A DNA stretch of 64,000 bases from Paenibacillus endoradicis. Lineage in GTDB: Bacteria; Bacillota; Bacilli; Paenibacillales; Paenibacillaceae. Below, piece by piece: positions 43,714-52,110 of the stretch. The DNA lies in NCBI RefSeq assembly GCF_024721975.1, contig NZ_JANQBB010000001.1, positions 682,001-746,000 on the forward strand, given 5' to 3'. A program made the translations under genes and the position numbers. The notes under the pieces were generated by a model, which was not told where the DNA came from, did no database searches, and saw only the letters and a list, made by a program, of their open reading frames with translations. Position 1 is the stretch's first letter. Each line of letters starts with the position of its first letter.

Positions 43714-45000
43714 ATGGATATTTTACAATATGATGCAGTTGAAGAGACATTATACCGTGAAGTTCTGCCTAATGGATTAGAAGTAGTTGTATTGCCTAAA
43801 CCGGGATTTCAGAAAACATATGCGACTTTTGCGACGAAATATGGTTCTATTGACAATCATTTTTCAGTTGGTAACAATCCACCTGTTAAAGTGCCAGATG
43901 GGATTGCCCATTTCTTAGAGCACAAAATGTTTGAAGAACCAGAGGGTGATATTTTTGCTACCTTTGCTAAGCAAGGAGCTGCTGCTAATGCCTTTACTTC
44001 ATTCGACAGAACGGTCTATTTGTTCTCAGCAACAGAGCAAATAAATGAAAACTTAACCACATTAATTGATTTCGTGCAAAATCCATATTTCACAGACCAA
44101 AATGTAGATAAAGAAAAAGGAATTATCGAGCAAGAAATTAATATGTATAGTGATAATGCGGATTGGCGTGTCTATTACGGATTATTTGAAGCAATGTATC
44201 AAAAACATCCGATTTCAATTGATATTGCTGGAACGGTTGAATCCATTTACAAAATTGATAAAGATACACTGTATCGTTGTTATAATACATTTTACCACCC
44301 ATCTAATATGTTGTTATTTATAGTTGGTGGAGTAGATGCTAAGGAAATGATGGAATTAGTTCGATCTAATCAAGCAGGCAAAACTTATACTCCAATTGAA
44401 GAAATTAATCGTTTCTTTGAGCCTGAGCCAGGTCCAATCAAAGAACGCAAAAAGGTTATTCAATTGCCGGTTTCCTTACCTAAAGTAATGCTAGGGTTCA
44501 AAGAACCTGAAGTTACATTGTCAGGTGAAGAACTTGTAAAGCAAGAAGTTGTTAGTAAAGTCATGCTTGATGTACTATTTGGTAGCAGTTCAGCATTTTA
44601 TCAGCGCCTATATGATCAACAGTTGATTTATGATTCTTTCGGTTATGAATATAATTGCTCAGAACAATACGCATTTTCTGTTATTGGCGGAGATACACCG
44701 CAGCCAGATACATTAATTGAAGAAATTTCACAATATGTGAAACAAACGTTGAAAACTGGTATCAATGAACAGAACTTTAATCGTATTAAACGTAAAAAAA
44801 TTGGTAGCTATCTAAGAATGCTCAATTCCCCTGAAGCAATCGCAAGTGAATTTACTAAGTTCAGATTCCGTAATTGCGATATGTTTAATGTGCTTAAATA
44901 TTATGAGGAGTGCACGTTGGCAGACGTTAATCAACGTTTAGTAGATCATTTTAATTTTGATCAACTTGCTATTTCAATCGTGGAGTCTCCAAAAGCATAA
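43714..45000 (+). CDS. ymfH: M16-family zinc peptidase YmfH
   Basis: The active member of the YmfF/YmfH pair, 428 residues. The inverted zinc motif is AHFLEHKMFEEP near residue 70, and EKGIIEQEINMYSDN supplies the distal Glu. In B. subtilis the locus is linked to processing of a peptide from an inner-membrane protease (PqqL-like); the substrate here is unknown. The ATG has AGGAGG 7 nt upstream, within the end of ymfF. Its stop shares one base with the ymfI start, so the three genes look coupled. Confidence 0.92.
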   Translation: MDILQYDAVEETLYREVLPNGLEVVVLPKPGFQKTYATFATKYGSIDNHFSVGNNPPVKVPDGIAHFLEHKMFEEPEGDIFATFAKQGAAANAFTSFDRTVYLFSATEQINENLTTLIDFVQNPYFTDQNVDKEKGIIEQEINMYSDNADWRVYYGLFEAMYQKHPISIDIAGTVESIYKIDKDTLYRCYNTFYHPSNMLLFIVGGVDAKEMMELVRSNQAGKTYTPIEEINRFFEPEPGPIKERKKVIQLPVSLPKVMLGFKEPEVTLSGEELVKQEVVSKVMLDVLFGSSSAFYQRLYDQQLIYDSFGYEYNCSEQYAFSVIGGDTPQPDTLIEEISQYVKQTLKTGINEQNFNRIKRKKIGSYLRMLNSPEAIASEFTKFRFRNCDMFNVLKYYEECTLADVNQRLVDHFNFDQLAISIVESPKA

Positions 45001-45749
45001 TGAATCGATCGTTTCAAGAAATGACGGTACTGATAACTGGGGGAAGCCGTGGTATTGGCGCTGCAATTGCTAAGCGCTTTGCTAAGGAAGGTTATCAAAT
45101 CGTTATTCATTATCTCAATTCACATGAGCAAGCAAATGAAACGGCTCGTGAATGTATGGCGTTTGGAGCGAAGGTTATAACGATTTCAGCTGATCTTAGC
45201 TCCAAAGAGCAGCTACACCGCATGAAAGAGAAATTAGATAGCATGAATGTCACACCTGATATTATTGTTAATAATGGCGGCATATCACATTATGGGATGC
45301 TGATGGATGTGACGGAAGAACAATGGGATTATGTAATGAATGTCAATTTGAAGGGAATGTTCCTTTGTACGCAACTCTTCATGCCACATATGATTTCACA
45401 TAAGTATGGTCGTGTTATTAATGTCTCTTCCGTATGGGGCATGACTGGTGCTGCTTGTGAAGTACTCTATTCTACTACAAAAGGTGGAATGAATGCATTT
45501 ACAAAAGCATTAGCAAAAGAACTCGCACCCTCAGGAATTACTGTAAATGCAGTTGCACCTGGAGTTGTACAAACGGAAATGATGAATGATTTCAATACTG
45601 AGGAAAAAGAAGCTTTGGAGCAAGAGATTCCAATCGGCCGTTTTGGCTCGACAGATGAAATTGCTTCACTTGTATACTTCCTTTCCTTGCCGGAATCTTC
45701 TTATATTACTGGTCAAATTATTAGTCCTAATGGTGGTTGGTTAACTTAG
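45000..45749 (+). CDS. ymfI: Short-chain dehydrogenase YmfI (FabG-like)
   Basis: A classical SDR oxidoreductase, 249 residues, similar to 3-oxoacyl-ACP reductase; the physiological substrate is not known. TGGSRGIGAAIAKRF near residues 12-26 binds NADP, NNGGISHYG replaces the usual NNAG, and NVSSVWG with YSTTKGGMNAF gives the catalytic Ser, Tyr and Lys. It begins on the last base of the ymfH stop. It is distinct from the minus-strand SDR at 35852-36670. Confidence 0.88.
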   Translation: MNRSFQEMTVLITGGSRGIGAAIAKRFAKEGYQIVIHYLNSHEQANETARECMAFGAKVITISADLSSKEQLHRMKEKLDSMNVTPDIIVNNGGISHYGMLMDVTEEQWDYVMNVNLKGMFLCTQLFMPHMISHKYGRVINVSSVWGMTGAACEVLYSTTKGGMNAFTKALAKELAPSGITVNAVAPGVVQTEMMNDFNTEEKEALEQEIPIGRFGSTDEIASLVYFLSLPESSYITGQIISPNGGWLT

Positions 45750-45843
45750 TTTCACAAAACTTCCTAAGTTGGCATTATTGTATCAGCATACTTATTGTTC
45801 ATTTACACACAATAATGACTGTTGAGAACAATCAACAAATGAG

Positions 45844-45911
45844 CTTAGCGTTCATCTCCGATTCATGATTTGTTAGAAAATGATCGGGAAGCTAAGAAAT
45901 ATTTTAGGAGG
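45844..45911 (+). promoter_or_regulatory. Bulged hairpin directly before the ymfJ ribosome-binding site
   Basis: CTTAGC (45844-45849) pairs with GCTAAG (45891-45896), and CCGAT (45858-45862) with ATCGG (45883-45887). Then AAATATTTTAGGAGG follows. The layout resembles the micro-ORF leaders, but the sequence is unrelated. Confidence 0.45.
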
Positions 45912-45919
45912 CGATTTGA

Positions 45920-46171
45920 ATGTCAACAGTACTAGATCAGTTTGAGTCTTGGAAAGATTTTTTGAAGGATCGCGTAGCGCAAGGGAAAACTTTAGGTCTC
46001 TCTGAAGAAACGATATCTAACCTCGCATATGAGATTGGTTCATTTCTAGATGAACGTGTAGATCCGAAAAATAATGAACAAGCCGTACTGAAGCAATTAT
46101 GGGATGTCGGTGACGATTCTGATCGTCATGCCATCGCCAAATTGATGGTCAAATTGGCAGAAAAATCCTAA
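45920..46171 (+). CDS. ymfJ: DUF3243 protein YmfJ
   Basis: A small cytoplasmic protein of 83 residues with no transmembrane segment; the function is unknown. The sequence VLDQFESWKDFLKDRVAQG, LDERVDPKNNEQAVLKQLWDV and HAIAKLMVKL (separate blocks) is characteristic of DUF3243. Position between ymfI and ymfK matches B. subtilis. The ATG follows TTAGGAGGC by about 8 nt, and a terminator follows. Confidence 0.9.
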   Translation: MSTVLDQFESWKDFLKDRVAQGKTLGLSEETISNLAYEIGSFLDERVDPKNNEQAVLKQLWDVGDDSDRHAIAKLMVKLAEKS

Positions 46172-46209
46172 TTGGAACTCATTCCTCACTTTCAAAATTA
46201 AGATATGCG

Positions 46210-46236
46210 GAAAGCCTCCTGAATTGGAGGCTTTTC
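46210..46236 (+). terminator. Terminator after ymfJ
   Basis: GAAAGCCTCC pairs with GGAGGCTTTTC around a 6-nt loop. Confidence 0.78.
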
Positions 46237-46452
46237 TGTGATGTTTTACCACAATAGATTTTATTAATTTCAGAGCGTACCGATGGACAAATTCTATTTG
46301 GTGATAAAAACTACCTTATAAACGCGGTCGCTCATCCTTGAAAGGTCTAGATAAAGGTTTTCTCATAAAGTTTGCAGGAAAGTGTTGAATTTTGTAGAAT
46401 AAATAATAGGTTATAAATACTTTTTTCTTAATGGCATAGGATGGTGACAGTT

Positions 46453-47220
46453 TTGGAACACAAACAATGGTATATGGAGTATACAATACATAAGAACAGA
46501 CCAGGTCTTCTCGGTGATATTGCTTCTTTGTTAGGGATGCTCGAAGTAAATATTTTAACAATTAATGGTGTAGATCATCATACTCGTGGTTTACTTTTAC
46601 AAACAGATGATGATGAAAAAATCGATCTTTTGGGTAAGCTATTAACTAAGGTCGATGACATTACTGTTAATAAATTAAGAACTCCAACCATTGTTGACAT
46701 TTTGGCAGTTCGTCATGGTCGTTATATTGAACGTGACTCTGATGATCGTAAGACGTTCAGATTCACTCGGAATGAATTGGGTTTATTAGTAGATTTTCTA
46801 GGAGAAGTATTTAAGCGAGACGGTAATTATGTTATTGGACTTCGTGGTATGCCTCGAGTTGGGAAGACAGAATCAATTATTGCAGGAAGTGTATGCTCTA
46901 ATAAACGTTGGACATTTGTATCATCTACATTATTAAGACAAACGGTTAGAAGCCAACTTTCTGATCAAGAAATGGATCCTAACAATATATTTATTATTGA
47001 TGGTATCGTTAGTACAATTCGATCCAATGAACGTCACTACTCCTTAATTCAGGAAATTATGTCGTTGCCTTCAACGAAAGTGATTGAGCATCCAGACATT
47101 TTTATACGGGAATCAAATTATGATTATAGTCATTTCGATATTATTGTTGAACTGAGAAATACACCAGATGAAGAAATAACTTATGAAACGTTTACTACAC
47201 ATTATACTGAAGAATTCTAA
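46453..47220 (+). CDS. ymfK: DUF3388 protein YmfK
   Basis: A 255-residue protein; the function is unknown. The N-terminus is ACT-like (WYMEYTIHKNRPGLLGDIASLLG in two blocks around NRPGLLG). The middle has RHGRYIERDSDDRKTFRF, and GMPRVGKTES near residue 135 resembles a phosphate-binding P-loop. DIIVELRNTPDEEITYE ends the conserved part. I prefer TTG at 46453 (MEHKQWYMEY, like relatives) over ATG at 46441; AGGATGGTGA precedes it. rodZ-like ymfM follows 20 bp later. Confidence 0.88.
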   Translation: MEHKQWYMEYTIHKNRPGLLGDIASLLGMLEVNILTINGVDHHTRGLLLQTDDDEKIDLLGKLLTKVDDITVNKLRTPTIVDILAVRHGRYIERDSDDRKTFRFTRNELGLLVDFLGEVFKRDGNYVIGLRGMPRVGKTESIIAGSVCSNKRWTFVSSTLLRQTVRSQLSDQEMDPNNIFIIDGIVSTIRSNERHYSLIQEIMSLPSTKVIEHPDIFIRESNYDYSHFDIIVELRNTPDEEITYETFTTHYTEEF

Positions 47221-47240
47221 AATTGAAAGGAGGATATAAT

Positions 47241-48098
47241 GTGTCTGAATTAGGTGAAGTATTAAAAAAAGCTAGATTAGAAAAGAAAATGTCTTTGGAA
47301 GAAATACAAGATGTAACCAAAATTAGAAAGCGTTATTTAGAAGCATTAGAATCAGGTGATTATAATGTATTGCCTGGAAAGTTCTATATTCGCGCTTTTA
47401 TTAAAAATTACGCCGAAGCAGTTGGGTTAGATTCTGAGGAAGTATTGAAATATTATCATGATGAAGTGCCTGCTGTTGAAACGGTGGTTAATGAACCGAT
47501 TCCTGCTCGTAAGCCAAAAAGAATGCGTTCTGCTTCATCAGAGAAGTTCGGAAAAATAGGATTTACAGTGCTCATGTGGTGTTTTATTGGATTAATAGCT
47601 TTTGCTATATGGTATTATTTCGCTAATAAGGAAGCTGATCCTGTAGAAAATGGAAATGGAAATGGTAAACAAATTACAGACAATTCGGTTGCTCCAAAAG
47701 TAACACCAACACCGACTCCAGTAATTACACCAACACCGACTCCTACAGTTGGACCGGTATCCATTACTTTTGTTGAAAAAAATGGTCGAGATAATGTGTT
47801 TTTAGTTAGTCCTATGAAAGACACATACTCCTTAAAACTGACCGCATCCGGTGGTGCTAGCTGGATCGAAGTATATGAAGGTGGCAAAAATGGTACCCGA
47901 CTTCATTATGCTACGATGAATGATGGAGAAGTTCTTAACTTTGATGTGACCAAAGATGTCTATATCTCAATGCGTTATGCGGGTTATATTGAAGCGACGC
48001 TAGATGGTGTCGTAATTGAAGATGAGGATATCGAAAAAGCACGTATACTATTAAAACTAGACACAGCTGATGTAGAAGATACGACGACAGCTGAATAG
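47241..48098 (+). CDS. ymfM: RodZ-like helix-turn-helix membrane protein YmfM
   Basis: A cell-shape protein that links MreB to the membrane in other bacteria. The 285-residue order is: cytoplasmic HTH (LGEVLKKARLEKKMSLEEIQ; YLEALESGDYNVLPGKFYIR), basic patch, one membrane segment near 108-128 (IGFTVLMWCFIGLIAFAIWYY), a PTPTP linker, and an extracytoplasmic DUF4115 beta domain (SWIEVYEGGKNGTRLHY). The GTG start is 7 nt after AAGGAGG. The stop lies inside a terminator hairpin. Confidence 0.9.
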   Translation: MSELGEVLKKARLEKKMSLEEIQDVTKIRKRYLEALESGDYNVLPGKFYIRAFIKNYAEAVGLDSEEVLKYYHDEVPAVETVVNEPIPARKPKRMRSASSEKFGKIGFTVLMWCFIGLIAFAIWYYFANKEADPVENGNGNGKQITDNSVAPKVTPTPTPVITPTPTPTVGPVSITFVEKNGRDNVFLVSPMKDTYSLKLTASGGASWIEVYEGGKNGTRLHYATMNDGEVLNFDVTKDVYISMRYAGYIEATLDGVVIEDEDIEKARILLKLDTADVEDTTTAE

Positions 48099-48112
48099 CT
48101 GTCGTTTTGTTT
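48084..48112 (+). terminator. Terminator overlapping the ymfM stop
   Basis: ACGACAGCT and AGCTGTCGT form a 9-bp perfect stem with loop GAAT, then TTTGTTTG. The ymfM stop codon is within the stem. Confidence 0.75.
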
Positions 48113-48132
48113 GTTAATGAGAGGGGATTATT

Positions 48133-48624
48133 ATGAGTAACGAAAATTCATTTGATATTGTATCAAAAGTTGATTTACAAGAATTAAATAATGCAGTAAC
48201 ACAAGCAGAACGTGAAATTGGAACACGCTTTGATTTCAAAGGAAGTAAAACAAAAATTACGGTAGAAAAAGAAGAGTTAACTATTTTAAGCGATGATGAT
48301 AACAGGCTTAAAAATACGATTGATATTCTAATCGATAAAATGGTGAAACGAAGTGTGCCTACGAAAAACCTTGACTACGGTAAAGTAGAAGGGGCATCTG
48401 GTGGAGCAGTTCGTCAAAAAATTAAGATTCGCCAAGGGATCGAACAAGATATCTCTAAAAAAATCAATAATCTAATTAAAGATTCTAAGCTAAAAGTGAA
48501 GAGTCAAATTCAGGGTGATCAATTACGGATCACTGGAAAAAGTAAAAACGATCTACAAGCCGTGATGAATTTATTACGAGGCGCTGAATTACCTATAGAT
48601 TTGCAATTTACTAATTTTCGATAG
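48133..48624 (+). CDS. YajQ family nucleotide-binding protein
   Basis: A cytoplasmic protein of 163 residues with two ferredoxin-like repeats. FDIVSKVDLQELNNAV, REIGTRFDFKGSKT and RQGIEQDISKKINNLIKDSKLKVK (separate blocks), then VMNLLRGAELPIDLQFTNFR at the end, match the family closely. Some members bind c-di-GMP or nucleotides; the role in Firmicutes is unclear. The ATG has GAGGGGA 8 nt upstream. It stands between the ymf cluster and pgsA. Confidence 0.92.
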   Translation: MSNENSFDIVSKVDLQELNNAVTQAEREIGTRFDFKGSKTKITVEKEELTILSDDDNRLKNTIDILIDKMVKRSVPTKNLDYGKVEGASGGAVRQKIKIRQGIEQDISKKINNLIKDSKLKVKSQIQGDQLRITGKSKNDLQAVMNLLRGAELPIDLQFTNFR

Positions 48625-48708
48625 ATAATAAGCTTACATACATAGTACTCGTCATGGAGTCTGGCCTACGATAATAGAAATAAGTGGGGCTGATTGGAGG
48701 GGATTTTT

Positions 48709-49284
48709 TTGAATTTAGCTAATAAAATTACGATAGCTAGAATATTTTTAGTGCCTGTTGTTTTGTTTTTCTTACTTGTTAATGTTAACTTAGGATCGTT
48801 CACTTTATCTAATTTCACGATTACTTATACTCAAGTAATAGCAGTGCTAATCTTCATTATTGCAGCTAGTACGGATGGTGTGGACGGTTATATCGCCCGC
48901 AAAAATAACTTAGTTACCAATTTAGGTAAGTTACTTGATCCATTAGCCGATAAATTATTGGTTGCTTCTGTATTGATTGCATTAGTTGAAATGGATAAGT
49001 TAAGTGCTCTAATAGCTATCGTTATTATCAGTCGTGAATTTGCGGTTACTGGACTAAGACAAATTGCTTTACTTGAAGGTAAAGTTGTTGCTGCGAGTAC
49101 TTGGGGCAAATGGAAAACAGCTATTCAAATAACGATGATTATCGCTATTCTTTTGAATAATTTCCCGTTTGTGTTTATAGACTTCCCATTTGATGTTATT
49201 TGTTCTTGGGTTGCAGCGGCGATTACTCTTTATTCAGGTATAGATTATTTTATTAAAAACAAATCATTAATTCCAGTGGAATAA
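48709..49284 (+). CDS. pgsA: CDP-diacylglycerol-glycerol-3-phosphate 3-phosphatidyltransferase
   Basis: An integral membrane enzyme making phosphatidylglycerol phosphate from CDP-diacylglycerol, which CdsA in this window produces. The CDP-alcohol phosphotransferase motif is visible as DGVDGYIARKN, then GKLLDPLADKLL (all three Asp pairs present) near residues 56-85. There are several membrane segments; 191 residues is normal. The TTG start follows GGAGGGG by about 6 nt; the in-frame TTG at 48694 lies in that site. Confidence 0.93.
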   Translation: MNLANKITIARIFLVPVVLFFLLVNVNLGSFTLSNFTITYTQVIAVLIFIIAASTDGVDGYIARKNNLVTNLGKLLDPLADKLLVASVLIALVEMDKLSALIAIVIISREFAVTGLRQIALLEGKVVAASTWGKWKTAIQITMIIAILLNNFPFVFIDFPFDVICSWVAAAITLYSGIDYFIKNKSLIPVE

Positions 49285-49286
49285 TG

Positions 49287-49322
49287 TAATGCACCTCTTC
49301 GGAATATAGAAGGGGTGCATTA
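49287..49322 (+). terminator. Probable terminator after pgsA
   Basis: TAATGCACC with GGTGCATTA and CTTC with GAAG form a stem; the trailing sequence ATTAGATTTT is a weak T-run. Confidence 0.5.
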
Positions 49323-49370
49323 TTAGATTTTACTACTACTATCCGAACAAACAGATGATGAGGTGTATTG

Positions 49371-50624
49371 ATGAAGGCTGAAATTATTGCAGTTGGAACT
49401 GAAATGTTAATGGGTCAAATTGTAAATACGAATGCACGCGACATTTCTTTGAAATTAGCGGAATTAGGAATAGATGTGTACTTTCAAACGGTTGTAGGTG
49501 ATAATGCCGATAGAATTCAATCTGCTATCGAAATTGGACGTACACGTGCAGATCTTTTACTGTTTACTGGCGGCCTTGGTCCTACTCAGGATGATATTAC
49601 GAAAGATGTTCTCGCACAATATTTGGGAAGAGAACTTGAAATCCATCAACCTTCAATGGCAACGATTGAACATCTATTTTCCTCACGAGGTTTAGAGATG
49701 GTACAAAGTAATGTGCGTCAAGCGCATTCAATTGTAGGGGCGACTCCACTCCATAACGCAGCGGGTCTTGCTGTCGGTAATGCTTTAATCGAAGATCATA
49801 CGATGTATGTTCTATTACCGGGTCCACCTAAAGAAATGCGTACAATGTTAAATGGACCTGTCGTTGATTGGTTACGAACTGTTTTGACTGATGAAAAGCC
49901 ATTATATAGTCGACTTCTTAAATTCGCAGGTATAGGTGAATCCAATCTCGAGGCAAAGTTACTACCATTAATCGAGATTCAAGATGATCCAACAATTGCT
50001 CCTTATGCGAAGGAAGGCGAAGTTTCTATTCGCGTCTCAACAAAAGCTAATAGTTTGGATGAAGCAAACCGTAAAATCGATGAGACCGTCGCTGAAATTG
50101 ATAAGCTCGTAGGAGAGTATTTATACGCTCAAGAAGACATTCCAATGGAAGTCGAAATTGTACATCTGCTTCAATCTAAAAAACTGACAATTGCCTCAGC
50201 TGAAAGTTGCACCGGCGGATTATTCTCCTTATTGATGACGAAAGTCCCAACAAGCTCAGATTGTTTCGATGGCGGAATTGTAACGTATACGAATGATATG
50301 AAGCAGAAATTGTTAGGGATACCGATGGAACACTTAGAAGGTGAGTCTGCGCCTGGAGCCGTCAGCACTTCTACTGCGCAACTTATGGCGGAGCGTGTGC
50401 GTGAACTGCTAGATAGTGATTACGGAGTGTCTACAACCGGCGTAGCGGGTCCTGGAACTACGGAAGGTAAACCTGTCGGTATGGTCTTCATTGGAATAGC
50501 TGCACGTGGCAAAGAAACGAAAGTATTTCAATTATCTTTGAGTGGAGATCGAAGTTCCATTCAATTGAGAACAGTGAAAAATTTACAATATCGATTATGG
50601 CAAGCAATTAAGGAACATAGTTAA
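49371..50624 (+). CDS. cinA: CinA family protein (competence/damage-inducible)
   Basis: A 417-residue two-domain protein. The N-terminal MoCF_biosynth-like domain shows MKAEIIAVGTEMLMGQIVNTN (split at GTEMLMG) and LLFTGGLGPTQDD; relatives have ADP-ribose pyrophosphatase activity. The C-terminal domain from about residue 260 has ASAESCTGGLFSLLMT and STTGVAGPGTTEGKPVG, the nicotinamide-nucleotide amidase module. It is directly upstream of recA, as in many Firmicutes. ATG at 49371 follows GAGGTG; a TTG one codon earlier is not needed. Confidence 0.93.
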   Translation: MKAEIIAVGTEMLMGQIVNTNARDISLKLAELGIDVYFQTVVGDNADRIQSAIEIGRTRADLLLFTGGLGPTQDDITKDVLAQYLGRELEIHQPSMATIEHLFSSRGLEMVQSNVRQAHSIVGATPLHNAAGLAVGNALIEDHTMYVLLPGPPKEMRTMLNGPVVDWLRTVLTDEKPLYSRLLKFAGIGESNLEAKLLPLIEIQDDPTIAPYAKEGEVSIRVSTKANSLDEANRKIDETVAEIDKLVGEYLYAQEDIPMEVEIVHLLQSKKLTIASAESCTGGLFSLLMTKVPTSSDCFDGGIVTYTNDMKQKLLGIPMEHLEGESAPGAVSTSTAQLMAERVRELLDSDYGVSTTGVAGPGTTEGKPVGMVFIGIAARGKETKVFQLSLSGDRSSIQLRTVKNLQYRLWQAIKEHS

Positions 50625-50642
50625 TTATTGTAATAAAATAAC

Positions 50643-50671
50643 TTGTTCCAAATACTGTAAACGTTTATAAT
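50643..50671 (+). promoter_or_regulatory. Promoter followed at once by a terminator, between cinA and recA
   Basis: TTGTTC (50643-50648), 17 bp, TATAAT (50666-50671). A strong terminator starts about 15 nt downstream of the expected transcription start. Confidence 0.55.
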
Positions 50672-50685
50672 AGAGATAGTTATGG

Positions 50686-50726
50686 AAGAACCGTAGCAAA
50701 GATCATTCTTTGCCACGGTTCTTTTT
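50686..50726 (+). terminator. Strong terminator between cinA and recA
   Basis: AAGAACCGT with ACGGTTCTT and GCAAAG with CTTTGC pair across one A/C mismatch, 6-nt loop, then TTTTTC. Confidence 0.85.
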
Positions 50727-50776
50727 CGTTTTACGGAGCGTAAAAGAAGTGGCTCTGAGAAGCGAGGTGAAAAATA

Positions 50777-50790
50777 CGAATGTGTGTTCG
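50777..50790 (+). promoter_or_regulatory. LexA (SOS) box of recA
   Basis: CGAATGTGTGTTCG matches the Firmicute SOS box CGAACnnnnGTTCG at all but one position. It lies 10 bp before the -35 of recA. Confidence 0.75.
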
Positions 50791-50800
50791 AAAAAAAGTG

Positions 50801-50829
50801 TTGGCAAGTGGGCGGAAAAAGGTTATCAT
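50801..50829 (+). promoter_or_regulatory. recA promoter
   Basis: TTGGCA (50801-50806), 17 bp, TATCAT (50824-50829), placed just downstream of the SOS box. Confidence 0.7.
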
Positions 50830-50860
50830 GAAAATATAAATATTAAAGGATGTGACTCTA

Positions 50861-51910
50861 GTGAGTGATCGTCGTGCAGCATTAGATAACGCTTTACGTC
50901 AAATTGAAAAGCAATTTGGCAAAGGCTCTATTATGAAGTTAGGTGAATCTACACATATGCAAGTGGAAACCATATCAAGTGGTTCACTTGCTCTTGATAT
51001 TGCATTAGGAATTGGTGGTTATCCACGTGGACGTGTTATTGAAGTCTACGGCCCAGAGTCTTCTGGTAAAACAACGGTAGCACTACATGCGATTGCAGAA
51101 GTTCAAAAAATTGGTGGACAAGCGGCATTTATTGATGCTGAGCATGCGCTTGATCCTTTATATGCTAGTAAACTTGGCGTTAATATTGATGAACTATTAC
51201 TTTCTCAACCCGATACTGGTGAGCAAGCTTTAGAAATTGCTGAAGCACTAGTTCGTAGTGGCGCAGTTGATATTATCGTTATTGACTCCGTAGCAGCACT
51301 TGTACCGAAAGCGGAGATCGAAGGGGATATGGGTGATTCTCATATCGGCTTACAAGCTCGTCTTATGTCTCAAGCTCTTCGTAAACTTTCTGGTGCGATT
51401 TCCAAATCGAAGACCATTGCTATTTTCATTAACCAACTTCGTGAAAAAGTTGGCGTAATGTTCGGTAACCCAGAGACTACACCAGGTGGACGTGCTTTGA
51501 AATTCTATTCTAGTGTTCGTCTAGATGTTCGTCGTATTGAGTCGTTGAAACAAGGTAACGATATCGTTGGTAACCGTACTCGTATTAAAGTTGTTAAAAA
51601 TAAAGTTGCTCCTCCATTCAAACAAGCGGAAATTGATATTATGTATGGTGAAGGTATTTCTAAAGTAGGAAGTATTATCGATATCGGCGTTGAAATGGAT
51701 ATCGTACAGAAGAGTGGAGCTTGGTTCTCATTCAGCGGAGAGCGTTTAGGACAAGGTCGTGAAAATGCGAAGCAGTATTTGAAGGATCATCCTGAAATCT
51801 CTAAAACAATTGAAACTCAAATTCGTTCAACTTATGATTTGAATGGAAATGCTGGAACAGACTTAACTCACACAGAAGATGATGACGACGATTTTGAAGA
51901 GCAATTTTAA
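50861..51910 (+). CDS. recA: Recombinase RecA
   Basis: A DNA strand-exchange ATPase and SOS co-protease, 349 residues. [20 protein letters not shown] at the start, Walker [10 protein letters not shown] near residue 63, [20 protein letters not shown] (Walker B and loop 1), [21 protein letters not shown] (loop 2) and the acidic tail [10 protein letters not shown] are all present. GTG at 50861 gives the usual MSDRRAAL start; GTG at 50852 is too close to AAAGGA. It has its own SOS-box promoter in front and a terminator behind, with recX next. Confidence 0.98.
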   Translation: MSDRRAALDNALRQIEKQFGKGSIMKLGESTHMQVETISSGSLALDIALGIGGYPRGRVIEVYGPESSGKTTVALHAIAEVQKIGGQAAFIDAEHALDPLYASKLGVNIDELLLSQPDTGEQALEIAEALVRSGAVDIIVIDSVAALVPKAEIEGDMGDSHIGLQARLMSQALRKLSGAISKSKTIAIFINQLREKVGVMFGNPETTPGGRALKFYSSVRLDVRRIESLKQGNDIVGNRTRIKVVKNKVAPPFKQAEIDIMYGEGISKVGSIIDIGVEMDIVQKSGAWFSFSGERLGQGRENAKQYLKDHPEISKTIETQIRSTYDLNGNAGTDLTHTEDDDDDFEEQF

Positions 51911-51924
51911 GCATAATTGATGAT

Positions 51925-51956
51925 ATCGCCGTTCTATTGCAGAGCGGCGATTTTTG
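51925..51956 (+). terminator. Terminator after recA
   Basis: ATCGCCGTTCT pairs with AGAGCGGCGAT (one G-T), 5-nt loop, then TTTTTG. Confidence 0.82.
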
Positions 51957-51961
51957 TATAC

Positions 51962-52099
51962 TATGATCATTCGAAGTAACATTTCATTAGCAAGATAGTT
52001 AAAACAAGTCGTTAATGAAAAGTTTTAGTATATGCTTACGAAGTAACATTTCATTAGCAAGATAGTTAAAACAAGTAGTTAATGAAAAGTTTTAGGAGG
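51962..52099 (+). promoter_or_regulatory. Tandem micro-ORF/hairpin/SD leader element before recX
   Basis: Two units about 65 bp apart share AACATTTCATTA and TAATGAAAAGTT arms (one A-A mismatch). Unit 2 begins ATG CTT ACG AAG TAA (52032-52046) and its last arm runs into TTTTAGGAGG (52090-52099). Unit 1 lacks the intact micro-ORF. Confidence 0.72.
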
Positions 52100-52110
52100 A
52101 TTTGTTATAT

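Noticed and set aside
46316..46561. A minus-strand ORF across the ymfJ-ymfK gap
   Set aside because: Overlaps the conserved ymfK start and lacks a ribosome-binding site.
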